The position numbers were made by a program, and so were the translations under genes. Below the pieces are notes generated by a model that was given only the letters and a program-made list of their open reading frames with translations, searched no databases and was not told where the DNA came from. Below, piece after piece: positions 9,214 through 17,761 of a DNA stretch of 64,000 bases (position 1 is the stretch's first letter; every line of letters begins with the position of its first letter). Source of the stretch: Desulfurivibrio dismutans (GTDB taxonomy: Bacteria; Desulfobacterota; Desulfobulbia; Desulfobulbales; Desulfurivibrionaceae). The stretch is from contig NZ_JARGDQ010000008.1 in the NCBI RefSeq assembly GCF_029210385.1, forward strand, positions 62,001 through 126,000, in the 5' to 3' direction.

Positions 9214-10605
9214 ATGCAGCGGCTGCGGACAGTAATAGGCGGCGGGCTGGCTGGGCTTTTGGTTCTGCTGTTTGTCACCGCCCCGCTTTGTGCCGCCACG
9301 GAACCAAACCCCGTGGAAATCCAGGAGCATCAGGTGGAAGAACCGATTTTCGGTGGGCGAGCCTACCTGCTGGAAGCCGGCCGGGGCAACTCCCCCACCA
9401 TGCTACTGGTGCACGGCCTGGGAGAACAGGCGGCACGCATCTGGGACGAACTGATCCCTGAACTGGCCGCTGAGTACCATGTACTAGCGGTGGACCTGCC
9501 CGGCTTTGGCCGTTCCGACAAACAAAACACCCTTTATTCGCCCAAAAATTATGCCGCCTACCTCGACTGGCTGACCGAAACCTTCAGCCCCGACCCCATG
9601 GTGGTGGTCGGCCACTCCATGGGCGGCACCGTGGCCCTGCGTTTTGCCGCCGACCACCCACAAAAAGTGCAGCGGCTGGTGCTGATTGATGTGGCCGGAG
9701 TGCTGCACCGCAAGGCTATCACCCAGGAACTGCTGGAGCCGGATCTCCAGCAGCGCCTGCCCAGCCTGCCTTCCGGCCCCGTGAGCCGGATCGACAACTG
9801 GCTGAGCGGCATCATCGCCGGCCTGCCGGATTTGCCCCTGGATATTGATCAGGCACTGACCAACGACACCCTGCGGGCCCGGCTGCTGGGCGGCGATCCC
9901 GCCAGGATCGCCGCTCTGGCAGTGGTCCAGGATAATTTCAACCGCGACCTGCGGGAACTGCAAATACCAGCCTTTATCATCTGGGGGGCCGAAGATTATG
10001 TGACCCCGTTGCGCACCGGGCTACTGCTGAAAACCCTGCTGCCCCGGGCCCAGTTGCAGATCATTCCCGAGGCCGGCCATGTCCCCATGCGGGATCAGCC
10101 GGAACTGTTTCGGGACGCCCTGCTGCAGGCCCTTACCGCTCCAGCTCCCGCCGCCATGACGACGCCCTCCAAGGGCACCGCCACCAAAACCGAGCGGCTC
10201 GGGGTCTGTCAGGACCAGCAGGGACTGATCTTCAGCGGCCGTTATGACCGGCTGACCATCAGCGACTGCCGAAACATCAGGCTGCGCGGGGTGGAGGCCG
10301 CCTCGCTGGTTATTGAGAACTCCCAGGTCACCATCGAACAGGGATGGCTGGAAAGCCCCGGGACCGCCATGCAGGTGACCAATTCGACGGTGACGGCCAC
10401 CGGCCTGCGGGTGAGGGGCGAAAACGCCCTGGTGGTATCAGCCAGCCGCCTGGACCTGGCCGGGGTCGAACTGATCGGCCAGGAAACCGCCATGCGGGCC
10501 GAGTCCCCCTCGGTGCTGCTCTTTTCTTTAAGCCTGGCCGAAAGCAGCCACGGCCGCCATTATCTCCACGGCGAACACCGGCTACAGCCCGGCGCCCCGT
10601 TGTAA
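9214..10605 (+). CDS. Exported alpha/beta-hydrolase with a repetitive C-terminal tail
   Basis: I place the start at 9214 because AAAGGA lies eight bases upstream and the protein then begins with a clean signal peptide (QRLRTVIGGGLAGLLVLLF, cleavage near LCAA). Residues 60-310 are an alpha/beta-hydrolase: oxyanion region LLVHGLG, nucleophile Ser135 in GHSMGG, acid in WGAEDYVTP and histidine in EAGHVPM. About 120 residues follow in short beta units (LTISDCRNIRLRGVEAASLV, NSTVTATGLRVRGENALVV), which suggests a right-handed beta-helix or similar solenoid. Such a tail is unusual on this fold and may anchor or present the enzyme. The substrate is unknown. It follows the barrel gene in the same direction after about 110 bp. 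Confidence 0.7.
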   Translation: MQRLRTVIGGGLAGLLVLLFVTAPLCAATEPNPVEIQEHQVEEPIFGGRAYLLEAGRGNSPTMLLVHGLGEQAARIWDELIPELAAEYHVLAVDLPGFGRSDKQNTLYSPKNYAAYLDWLTETFSPDPMVVVGHSMGGTVALRFAADHPQKVQRLVLIDVAGVLHRKAITQELLEPDLQQRLPSLPSGPVSRIDNWLSGIIAGLPDLPLDIDQALTNDTLRARLLGGDPARIAALAVVQDNFNRDLRELQIPAFIIWGAEDYVTPLRTGLLLKTLLPRAQLQIIPEAGHVPMRDQPELFRDALLQALTAPAPAAMTTPSKGTATKTERLGVCQDQQGLIFSGRYDRLTISDCRNIRLRGVEAASLVIENSQVTIEQGWLESPGTAMQVTNSTVTATGLRVRGENALVVSASRLDLAGVELIGQETAMRAESPSVLLFSLSLAESSHGRHYLHGEHRLQPGAPL

Positions 10606-10714
10606 AATCTGGTTGTCTGTCGGCGCCGCCAACTGTTTGATTGCTTTCCCGGCGGCAATTAATTAGGATGCGTGTTTGTTTGCAAACCAGCAGATAATAC
10701 TCATGAGGCACAAA

Positions 10715-11212
10715 ATGAAAGGTGGTTTTGCGTTACTGGCCGCGATGCTTTTGCTTGCCTGGAGCCTTGGCGGCTGTATCGCCGACGATGACGACAACGA
10801 CGACAACGACGACCCCGGCGATCCGGTGGCCTTTGTGTTATTGACCTCCGGCCAGACCAGCGGCATCGACAGCGAACGACTGACGGCGCTGAGCCAGCAG
10901 GCGGCTTACAACCGGTTGTGGCAGGACCATGAAACCGCCTTTGTCATCCCACCGGAGCAGCCGGCGGTTGATTTCAGCCAGCGGATGGTGGTAGCCGCCT
11001 TCCTCGGTCAACGCGACACCGACGGCTACCAGGTGGAAGTGGTGGAGGTTCGGGAACGGGAGCACAGCTTAATGGTCACTGTACGCTTTACCATTCCGGA
11101 CGACGATTGCCCGGGCACCGAAACCACCACCCAGCCTTACCGACTGGTCACCATCCCCCAAACGGATAAGGTGGTGGGCTTTACCACCGAAGTAAGGGAG
11201 AGTTGCCCTTAA
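10715..11212 (+). CDS. PrcB-like lipoprotein
   Basis: The start at 10715 is chosen because GAGG sits five bases upstream and the product begins directly with a lipoprotein signal (KGGFALLAAMLLLAW, lipobox LGGC). An aspartate/asparagine tether follows. The C-terminal half matches the pattern of the PrcB C-terminal domain: VVAAFLGQRDTDGYQVEVVE, then MVTVRFTIP, then QPYRLVTIP. In Treponema, PrcB is an accessory lipoprotein that stabilises the protease dentilisin. Here no PrcA/PrtP homologue is adjacent, so partnership with the upstream protease-like or hydrolase genes is only a possibility. Confidence 0.6.
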   Translation: MKGGFALLAAMLLLAWSLGGCIADDDDNDDNDDPGDPVAFVLLTSGQTSGIDSERLTALSQQAAYNRLWQDHETAFVIPPEQPAVDFSQRMVVAAFLGQRDTDGYQVEVVEVREREHSLMVTVRFTIPDDDCPGTETTTQPYRLVTIPQTDKVVGFTTEVRESCP

Positions 11213-11247
11213 TGATCCGGTTGCACTCCCCCTTCGTTTAGTCCGCC

Positions 11248-12213
11248 ATGAAAAAGAAGAAAAAAAAACCGCTGTGGAGAAAACGCTGGAAACGCTTTAA
11301 GCGTTGGCAGCAGCGTTCTCCCTGGACTCCGGCAAGCTGGTTCACCTGGGCCGGAATGGGGCTGCTCTGGCTGCTCATTCAAATGCCCACCTCCTGGCTA
11401 CAGCGGCTGGGCCGGGGGCTGGGGTTGGGGCTTTACGCCCTGATGCCGGGCCGCCGACACATCGCCCGCACCAACCTGCAACTGTGCTTTCCCGAACTTA
11501 GCGACCGGGAACGGGAACATCTGGTCCGGGAGAACTTCGCCTCCAGCGCCATGGCCATTTTTGAGGCCCTGTTGGGATGGTGGGGCAGCGATCAGCGTAT
11601 TGCCGCCCTCTACACGGTGGAAGGGGAAGAAAACCTGGCGGCGGCCCGGGCCGACGGCAACGGGGTAATTCTGCTGGGGGGCCACTACACCACCCTGGAG
11701 ATCAGCGGCCGTTTTTTCGGCCCCCACGTCAAAGGGATCTACCCCATCTACAAACCGGCCAAAAATCCGGTGGTTGAATTGCTGATGGTCAGGGCCCGCA
11801 AACGCTATTTCGACGACCTGCTGCCCAACAGCGACCTGCGCGGCGCGATCCGCCAACTGCGTCGGGGTAATGTCACCTGGTACGCCCCGGACCAGGATTT
11901 CGGCCGCCGGGATACGGTTTTTGCCCCCTTCATGGGGGTACCCGCCGCCTCCCTGGTGGCCACTGCCCGGCTGGCCAAGCTGGGCCGGGCCAAGGTGCTG
12001 CCTTTTTATTCACAACGGCTGGCCGACGGCCGCTACCTGGTGCGTATCGAGCCGGCCCTGGAAAACTTCCCCAGCGGCGAAGATGTTGCCGATGCCACTG
12101 CCATCAACCGGGTCATCGAGCAGCAGGTGCGCCGGGCGCCGGAACAGTATCTGTGGATCCACAAACGATTCAAGACCAGGCCGCCCGGTGAAACTGAGCT
12201 TTACCACCGCTGA
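11248..12213 (+). CDS. lpxL: LpxL/HtrB-family lipid A acyltransferase
   Basis: A 321-residue member of the late lipid A acyltransferase family, which transfers a secondary acyl chain from acyl-ACP to lipid A precursors at the inner membrane. It has a lysine/arginine-rich N-terminus, one membrane helix (about residues 33-52), the ARTNLQLCFPELS segment typical of the family, the catalytic H-X4-E-like region GGHYTTLEISGRFF, the segment YAPDQDFGRRDTVFAPFMG, and the C-terminal WIHKRFKTRPPGE. The assignment is strong at family level; whether it adds lauroyl, myristoyl or another chain cannot be read. It stands about 35 bp after the PrcB-like gene. Confidence 0.85.
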   Translation: MKKKKKKPLWRKRWKRFKRWQQRSPWTPASWFTWAGMGLLWLLIQMPTSWLQRLGRGLGLGLYALMPGRRHIARTNLQLCFPELSDREREHLVRENFASSAMAIFEALLGWWGSDQRIAALYTVEGEENLAAARADGNGVILLGGHYTTLEISGRFFGPHVKGIYPIYKPAKNPVVELLMVRARKRYFDDLLPNSDLRGAIRQLRRGNVTWYAPDQDFGRRDTVFAPFMGVPAASLVATARLAKLGRAKVLPFYSQRLADGRYLVRIEPALENFPSGEDVADATAINRVIEQQVRRAPEQYLWIHKRFKTRPPGETELYHR

Positions 12214-12314
12214 ACGAACACTTGACAACCCAAAACGCCTTGGGCATATTCCTGCTTCGTCTGCACAATCGAAAAAAAACTTCAAAATATATCTCCGAAA
12301 ACCAGAGGAAAAGC

Positions 12315-14117
12315 ATGAGCAAGATCAACCGGCAACTGCCGACACCCTCCCCCATTACTTACGGGGACTGCCTGAAAAGTTATACCTACGACCAGGACAA
12401 AGCCTGCACCCCGGAAGAGACCATCACCAAACTCAAAAAGAAACTGGCCGAGGTCAAACTCGACATCCTCAACGATGTCCGGCGGGTGGACACCGGACGG
12501 CTGGACATACCCGTTTACTTCAGCGTTTGCGGCCGCGAGGCCTTCGAGGTAATCCGCAACAAGAAGCAGCTGGGCAAGGGCTGCACCCCGGAACAGTCCC
12601 AGGCCAGCGCCTGCATGGAATTGATTGAGCGCTTCAGTTTTTTCGACTTCAACCAGAAGCCGGCCAACTTCCTGCGGGCCACCTACGCCGAACTCAAGGA
12701 TCAGGATCTACCGCTGCTGCCGCTGAAATATCTGCTGCAGTCGGTCCACGACGAAAACACCTCGGAAGATACTCTGGCCCGGCTGATTGCCGATATTCCC
12801 ATCCGCTGGACCTGGGCCACCCACCTCAACCGAGGCGAGATGGTGCTGATCCCCTATTCCTGGTTTTACGCCATTAATGAATTCAACGGTCCTTCCGCCG
12901 GCAACTCCTATGAAGAGGCGATCCTGCAGGGGCTCTGCGAAGTGGTGGAGCGCCACGTGTCGGCGGTGGTGACCAGGCAGCGGCTCAAGGCCCCCAAGAT
13001 CGATCCCGCCTCCATCACCGATCCGGTGGCCGTTGAACTGCTGCACAAGTTCACCCGCCACGGCATACGGGTCTTTTTGAACGATTTCACCCTGGATACC
13101 GGCATTCCCACCGTGGCCGCCATGGCCATGGACCCCTCCACCTTTCCCGACACCAGCGAAATCGTTTACACCGCCGGCACCACCCCGGAACCCAACAAGG
13201 CCCTGATCCGCGCCCTTACCGAAGTGGCCCAGATGTCCGGCGATTTCCACAGCCAGTCCAACTACGAGGCCAGCGGTCTGCCCAAACCCCTGTCGCTGGA
13301 GGAGGTTGATTACATCGTTAACCCCGGCCGCACGGTGCAAATAAACGAGCTGCCCGACCTCAGCGACAATAACATGAAGGCGGAAATCGACCGCTGCCTG
13401 GCGGCCTTGAGCAAGCTGGGGATGGAGGTCTTTCTGGTCAACACCATGCACCAGGAGCTGCAGATCCCGGCCGTTTACACCATCATCCCCGGGGCCGACT
13501 TCCGGGAACGCTCCAACAGCCGCAACGTCGGCCTGTTTGCCGCCAAACTGGCCCACGAGCAGATCAGCCCGGCGTCAGCCCAGATCGAGCAACTGGAAAA
13601 GATGGGCGGGATTCTACCCGAGGCCTATTTCATCGAATTTTTTCTCGGCAAGAAAAAGGCCGCCATGGGCCTGTTCCAGGAGGCCATGGATCATTTTCAG
13701 CGCTCACTCCAGCTTCACCCCGAGGAAGAGGACTTTCCCTACATTTACGCCTACATGGGGGAATGCCTGAAAGACATGGGCAGCTACCGGGAGGCCATCG
13801 AAGTGCTGCGCCGGGGCCTTGAGCATGACGAGGAACGGCAGGATATCCACAACATGCTGGGTTTCTGCCATTACAAGCAGGCCGATTACGAAAACGCGGT
13901 CACCCACTTTGCACGGGCCATCGACCTGGAGCCGGGCTCGGCCATCGATTTTGCCAACCTCGGCATCAACCTGCGCAAGCTGGGACGCCATGAGGAGGCG
14001 GCGCATAATTTAAAAATCGCCATCACCATGGACCCTTACCTTGAACTGGCCCGCACCCACCTGGATGAGATGTTACAGGAAAAGCAGCAGACCGCCGCCC
14101 GGGCATCCCTTGGTTAA
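12315..14117 (+). CDS. ycaO: YcaO-domain protein with C-terminal TPR repeats
   Basis: The start at 12315 follows AGAGGAAAA and matches the usual N-terminus; an in-frame upstream extension lacks a ribosome-binding site. Residues 30-420 are a YcaO ATP-dependent domain. The ATP/Mg-binding segments are visible as EQSQASACMELIERFSFF and GNSYEEAILQGLCEVVERHV. The last 160 residues carry about four TPR units (YIYAYMGECLKDMGSYREAI, HNMLGFCHYKQADYENAVTH, FANLGINLRKLGRHEEAAH). YcaO enzymes activate peptide-bond amide oxygens, giving azolines, thioamides or amidines; E. coli YcaO acts in RimO-linked ribosomal protein S12 methylthiolation. No precursor peptide gene, TfuA or dehydrogenase is nearby, so a classical RiPP role is not supported. 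The JAMM peptidase gene starts 12 bp downstream. Confidence 0.85.
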   Translation: MSKINRQLPTPSPITYGDCLKSYTYDQDKACTPEETITKLKKKLAEVKLDILNDVRRVDTGRLDIPVYFSVCGREAFEVIRNKKQLGKGCTPEQSQASACMELIERFSFFDFNQKPANFLRATYAELKDQDLPLLPLKYLLQSVHDENTSEDTLARLIADIPIRWTWATHLNRGEMVLIPYSWFYAINEFNGPSAGNSYEEAILQGLCEVVERHVSAVVTRQRLKAPKIDPASITDPVAVELLHKFTRHGIRVFLNDFTLDTGIPTVAAMAMDPSTFPDTSEIVYTAGTTPEPNKALIRALTEVAQMSGDFHSQSNYEASGLPKPLSLEEVDYIVNPGRTVQINELPDLSDNNMKAEIDRCLAALSKLGMEVFLVNTMHQELQIPAVYTIIPGADFRERSNSRNVGLFAAKLAHEQISPASAQIEQLEKMGGILPEAYFIEFFLGKKKAAMGLFQEAMDHFQRSLQLHPEEEDFPYIYAYMGECLKDMGSYREAIEVLRRGLEHDEERQDIHNMLGFCHYKQADYENAVTHFARAIDLEPGSAIDFANLGINLRKLGRHEEAAHNLKIAITMDPYLELARTHLDEMLQEKQQTAARASLG

Positions 14118-14129
14118 AGGACTATGGCC

Positions 14130-14537
14130 ATGTCTTTGCAGATCGAAGAAAGAATAGTCAACGCCCTGCTGGCCCACGGCCGCCGCGAAGAACCCAACGA
14201 GGCCTGCGGTTACCTGGCGGCCCGGGACGGGGTGATTTGCCGTCATTTTGAACTGACCAACATCGACGCCGCCCCGGACCATTACTCCATGGACCCAGCC
14301 GAACAGTTTGCCGCCATAAAGCAGATGCGGGAAGATGGCCTGCAACTGGTGGCGGCCTACCACAGTCATCCGGAAACCCCGGCCCGGCCCTCGCTGGAAG
14401 ACATCCGCCTGGCCAACGACCCCGACATGATCTATGTCATCGTCAGCCTGATGGCCGGCGTGGAACCGATCAAGGCCTTCAAAATCGAAGATAACGATTA
14501 TCGCGACCTCCCCCTGCATATCCTGAAAAAGCAGTAA
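14130..14537 (+). CDS. JAB1/MPN (JAMM, M67) metallopeptidase
   Basis: A 135-residue JAMM protease. I prefer the ATG at 14130 over the in-frame ATG at 14124, because AAAGGA (14116-14121) is eight bases from the former and only two from the latter. The zinc motif is complete: glutamate in EEPNEACGYLA, then HSH with the downstream serine and aspartate in YHSHPETPARPSLEDIRLA. Bacterial stand-alone JAMM enzymes remove C-terminal extensions from ubiquitin-like sulfur carriers such as CysO/ThiS relatives. It lies immediately after ycaO and is very probably co-transcribed with it, which suggests that the pair handles a sulfur-carrier or C-terminal peptide substrate. That is inference. Confidence 0.85.
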   Translation: MSLQIEERIVNALLAHGRREEPNEACGYLAARDGVICRHFELTNIDAAPDHYSMDPAEQFAAIKQMREDGLQLVAAYHSHPETPARPSLEDIRLANDPDMIYVIVSLMAGVEPIKAFKIEDNDYRDLPLHILKKQ

Positions 14538-14662
14538 CCGAACAGCCGTATAACTGATCACGGGGTGCCCCAGGGCAAGATCAAGGTCATTGGTTTTGTC
14601 CCGGGTTTTACGTCCCCCGTCCAACCCCAGGCGACTTTGACGTTGCCTTGGCAGGGTGCCGC
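14538..14662. repeat. Convergent gap with degenerate palindromic repeat material
   Basis: The gap between convergent genes contains GATCACGGGG (14556-14565), a string also found in the short repeat elements at 42826 and 57177. A loose inverted match follows (GGTGCCCCAGGGCAAGATC against TTGCCTTGGCAGGGTGCC). It may be a decayed member of the palindrome family described elsewhere in this window. No clear terminator is seen. Confidence 0.35.
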
Positions 14663-17600
14663 CTAAAACGGCGATCGCTTACACAGCAGCAGGTAGAGAG
14701 CCGGCACCACCAGCAGGGTCAGCATGGTGGAGGCGGCCAGGCCGGAAATCAAGGCCCAGGCCAGCGGCGGCCACAAAGATGAGGGGGAAAAGGCCAGAGG
14801 CAACATCCCGGCAATGGTGGTGGCAGTGGTCAAAATAATCGGCCGGGTCCGCCGGCCTACCGCTACCTGCAGGGCCGCCGCTGGCGACAGCCCGGCCGCC
14901 TGGCGCTGCTCGGCCACGGCCAGCAGGACAATGGCATTGTTGACCACCACCCCCACCAGGGCGATGGTGCCCAGCAAAGACATGAAACCGAATGGCTGAC
15001 CGCCCAGCAGCAGCCCCGGCACCACCCCGGCGGCGGCCAGGGGGACGGTAACCAGCACAATCCCAACCTTACGAAAAGAGTTGAACTGCAGCAGCAGGAT
15101 CGCCAGTAACAGCAGCAACCCCAGCGGGGCGGCGGCGACCATGGCGGCGTTGGCCTCGCCGGTACCCTCCAGGTCCCCGCCCAGCTCCCAATAAATACCC
15201 TCGGGCAGTTCCAACCGTTCCAGCCGGGGGCGCAACTCGGCCAGCACATGGCTGTAGGTGGTGCCGTCGGTCAGTTGGGCCAGCACCTTGGCCACCCGCC
15301 GCCGGTCCTGGCGCTCGATGGACGCCGGCCGCCACTGCAGCTCGCCAGTGGCCACCAGGCTGAGGGGCACCGGCGCCGGCTGGCCCGACCTTGCGGTCAG
15401 CAGCAGCACATTTTCCAGGTCCGCTGCTGGATAATGTTCGCCTGCCGGGGAACGGACCACAATCGGCACCGGCTCATCACCGCCCCGGAATTGACCGGCG
15501 GGAATCCCCCGGCTAAGCCCGTAAAGGGCCAGGGCCACATCCTCCCGCTGCAGGCCGTGCCGGGCGGCGGCGGCATCATCGATGGCAAAGACCATGGTGG
15601 GGGCGCCGGTGCTCAGCTCATGGCGCATATCCCGGGGGCCGGGGATCTGCTCAAGCTGGGCCATCACTTTGAGGGCGGCGCTTTCCAGGTCGGCCAGGGC
15701 AGGCTGGCCGTGAGCCCGGGGCCCGGCCGGCCCCTCGGCGACCCCATAACGACGTTTGATCTCCGGTGGCGGGACGCCGAACAGCCGGATTTCAATGGGG
15801 GCGATCACCGGCGGACCCTGTTCAAGCTTCCGCACCACCACCTCTATCCCCGGCAGTTGCCGGTGGGCCCATCCTCGGGTCCAGGCGACCAGTTGGTCGG
15901 CCGCCGCCGTGTCATCGGCGGTAACAGCCAGTTGGGCCAGATTGGGGCTGCGGGGAATCCTGGGCAGGTTGTAGTAAAAGGCCGGCGCACTGCGCCCGAC
16001 GAAAGTCGCCACCGCCGTAACCCCGGGTCGGGCCAGCAGTTCCTGCTCCAGTCGACCGGCGGCGGCCGAAGTGGCTTCCAGCCGGCTGCCTTCCGGCAGC
16101 TTGATCGACACCGTGAACTGATTGCGGTCGGACAGTGGGAAAAACTGGCGGGGCACCAGCGGGGTCAGTAAAAACATGAGCAGGATCAACAGCACCGCAA
16201 ACCCCAGCACCGGCCAGGGACGGCTCACCGCCAGCCGCCCCAGCCGGTCGGCCAGGCGCCGCCACCACCTCCCGCTGCTTACCGGGCGTCGGGAATGCAG
16301 GAAGTAGCGGCAAAAAAGCGGCGTAACCAAAATGGCAAAAAGATAGCTCAACCCCAGGGTGAGGATAATCACCAGGGGAATGCTCCGAGTGAAATCGGCG
16401 GTGGGCCCCCGGGCGATCAGCATCGGGGTGAAGGCCGCCAGGGTAGTGCCGGTGGCCGCCGCCAGGGGGGCCGCCACTTCCCGCACCGCATCCCGCATTG
16501 CCTTACCCGGAGCGTGGCCCTCGTCCAGCCGAGTCTGAATATTTTCCGTCACCACGATGGCATTATCCACCAGCATCCCCAAGGCGATGACCAGAGCGGC
16601 GATGGAAATCTGCTGCAGCACCCCGCCGCCCAGGGCATACATCCCCAGGGCCGCCAGGGTGACCATGGGCACCACCGCCGCCACCACCAGACCGGGCCGC
16701 CAGCCAAGGGCGGTGACCAGAACCGTGGCCACGATGATGATGCCCAGCAGCAATGAGGTTGAAAGCTGGCTTAAACGCAGGCGAACCCAGTCCGGCTGAA
16801 ATGCCATCTCCCGGATCTCCAGCGGGGCGAAATCAGCCGATCCTGCGGCCACCAGGCGACGAACCGCCTGGCCGAAGGCAATGATATTGCCGTCGCTGAC
16901 CGGCACCACCCCCAACCCCACCACCGGTCGGCCGTCCAAGCGCATCAGGGTTTCCGCCGGCCGGGCCGGACCATGGCGAACCTCGGCCAGTTCAGCCAGG
17001 GGCAAAGCCGCCCCCGACGGCAGCACCAGGGGGGTTTGTTTGATTTCCGCCAGAGACTGAAATTCGCTCAAAGGGCGTAAGATCAGCCGGCTGTCGGCCA
17101 CCGCCAGGTCGCCACCGCCCTGCACCCGGTTGCGGGCGGCCAGCAGGGCGGCCAGTTGACGGCTATCCAGCCCCAATCGTCGCACCGCTTCCTCATCCCA
17201 GCTAACGGTGATCTGCTCGCCGGGATCCCCCACCAGGTGTACCTTGCCCACCTCCGGCAGTTGCAGCAACCGCCGCTGCAACTGCCGGGCCGCCGCCCGC
17301 AGCACCAAAGGATCGTTATCGCCGCCCACCGCCAGCACCACCGAATCCTGCTCATTAAGATCACGATTCAGCTCGGGTCGAGCAACTCCTGCGGGCAAAC
17401 GGGGCCCGGCCCGCTCCAGGGCCAGGCGCACATCATCCCAGGCCCGCTCGATATCCCGGGTGCCGTCAGCCAACTCCAGGTTGAGCACCGCCAGTTCGGC
17501 CCGTGAAGTAGAATAAATCCGGCTGACCTGCTCCACCTCCTGCAGGTACTGCTCAAAAACGTCGGTAACCAACCGCTCCACGGTTTCGGCGTCGGCCCCG

Positions 17601-17761
17601 GGAAATTCCACCAGGATCTGGCCCCAGTAGTCACGCAGGGTGGGGTCTTCCTGCCGGGGCATCTGGCCGCCGGCCAACAGACCGATCAGGGCGACCAGCA
17701 CCACCGCCGCCAGGGTGACCCGGGGCCGGGAGTGCAGCTTATCCAGCACCCCGGAGTTCAC
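14663..17761 (-). CDS. RND efflux transporter permease subunit
   Basis: A 1032-residue inner-membrane pump of the AcrB/MexF-like family. It has the N-terminal membrane helix followed by RQEDPTLRDYWGQILVEFPG, two large periplasmic loops, and twelve expected membrane helices in two blocks (about 335-535 and 860-1025). The family signatures GMLVDNAIVVTENIQTRL and MSLLGTIALVGVVVNNAIVL are present. The fourth helix has VDN rather than VDD, so one of the two classical proton-relay aspartates is asparagine, as in many environmental RND pumps. It starts with GTG, whose GTGA overlaps the stop of the upstream adaptor gene, showing translational coupling. No outer-membrane TolC-like gene is adjacent. 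The substrate is unknown. Confidence 0.9.
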   Translation of the reverse strand: MNSGVLDKLHSRPRVTLAAVVLVALIGLLAGGQMPRQEDPTLRDYWGQILVEFPGADAETVERLVTDVFEQYLQEVEQVSRIYSTSRAELAVLNLELADGTRDIERAWDDVRLALERAGPRLPAGVARPELNRDLNEQDSVVLAVGGDNDPLVLRAAARQLQRRLLQLPEVGKVHLVGDPGEQITVSWDEEAVRRLGLDSRQLAALLAARNRVQGGGDLAVADSRLILRPLSEFQSLAEIKQTPLVLPSGAALPLAELAEVRHGPARPAETLMRLDGRPVVGLGVVPVSDGNIIAFGQAVRRLVAAGSADFAPLEIREMAFQPDWVRLRLSQLSTSLLLGIIIVATVLVTALGWRPGLVVAAVVPMVTLAALGMYALGGGVLQQISIAALVIALGMLVDNAIVVTENIQTRLDEGHAPGKAMRDAVREVAAPLAAATGTTLAAFTPMLIARGPTADFTRSIPLVIILTLGLSYLFAILVTPLFCRYFLHSRRPVSSGRWWRRLADRLGRLAVSRPWPVLGFAVLLILLMFLLTPLVPRQFFPLSDRNQFTVSIKLPEGSRLEATSAAAGRLEQELLARPGVTAVATFVGRSAPAFYYNLPRIPRSPNLAQLAVTADDTAAADQLVAWTRGWAHRQLPGIEVVVRKLEQGPPVIAPIEIRLFGVPPPEIKRRYGVAEGPAGPRAHGQPALADLESAALKVMAQLEQIPGPRDMRHELSTGAPTMVFAIDDAAAARHGLQREDVALALYGLSRGIPAGQFRGGDEPVPIVVRSPAGEHYPAADLENVLLLTARSGQPAPVPLSLVATGELQWRPASIERQDRRRVAKVLAQLTDGTTYSHVLAELRPRLERLELPEGIYWELGGDLEGTGEANAAMVAAAPLGLLLLLAILLLQFNSFRKVGIVLVTVPLAAAGVVPGLLLGGQPFGFMSLLGTIALVGVVVNNAIVLLAVAEQRQAAGLSPAAALQVAVGRRTRPIILTTATTIAGMLPLAFSPSSLWPPLAWALISGLAASTMLTLLVVPALYLLLCKRSPF

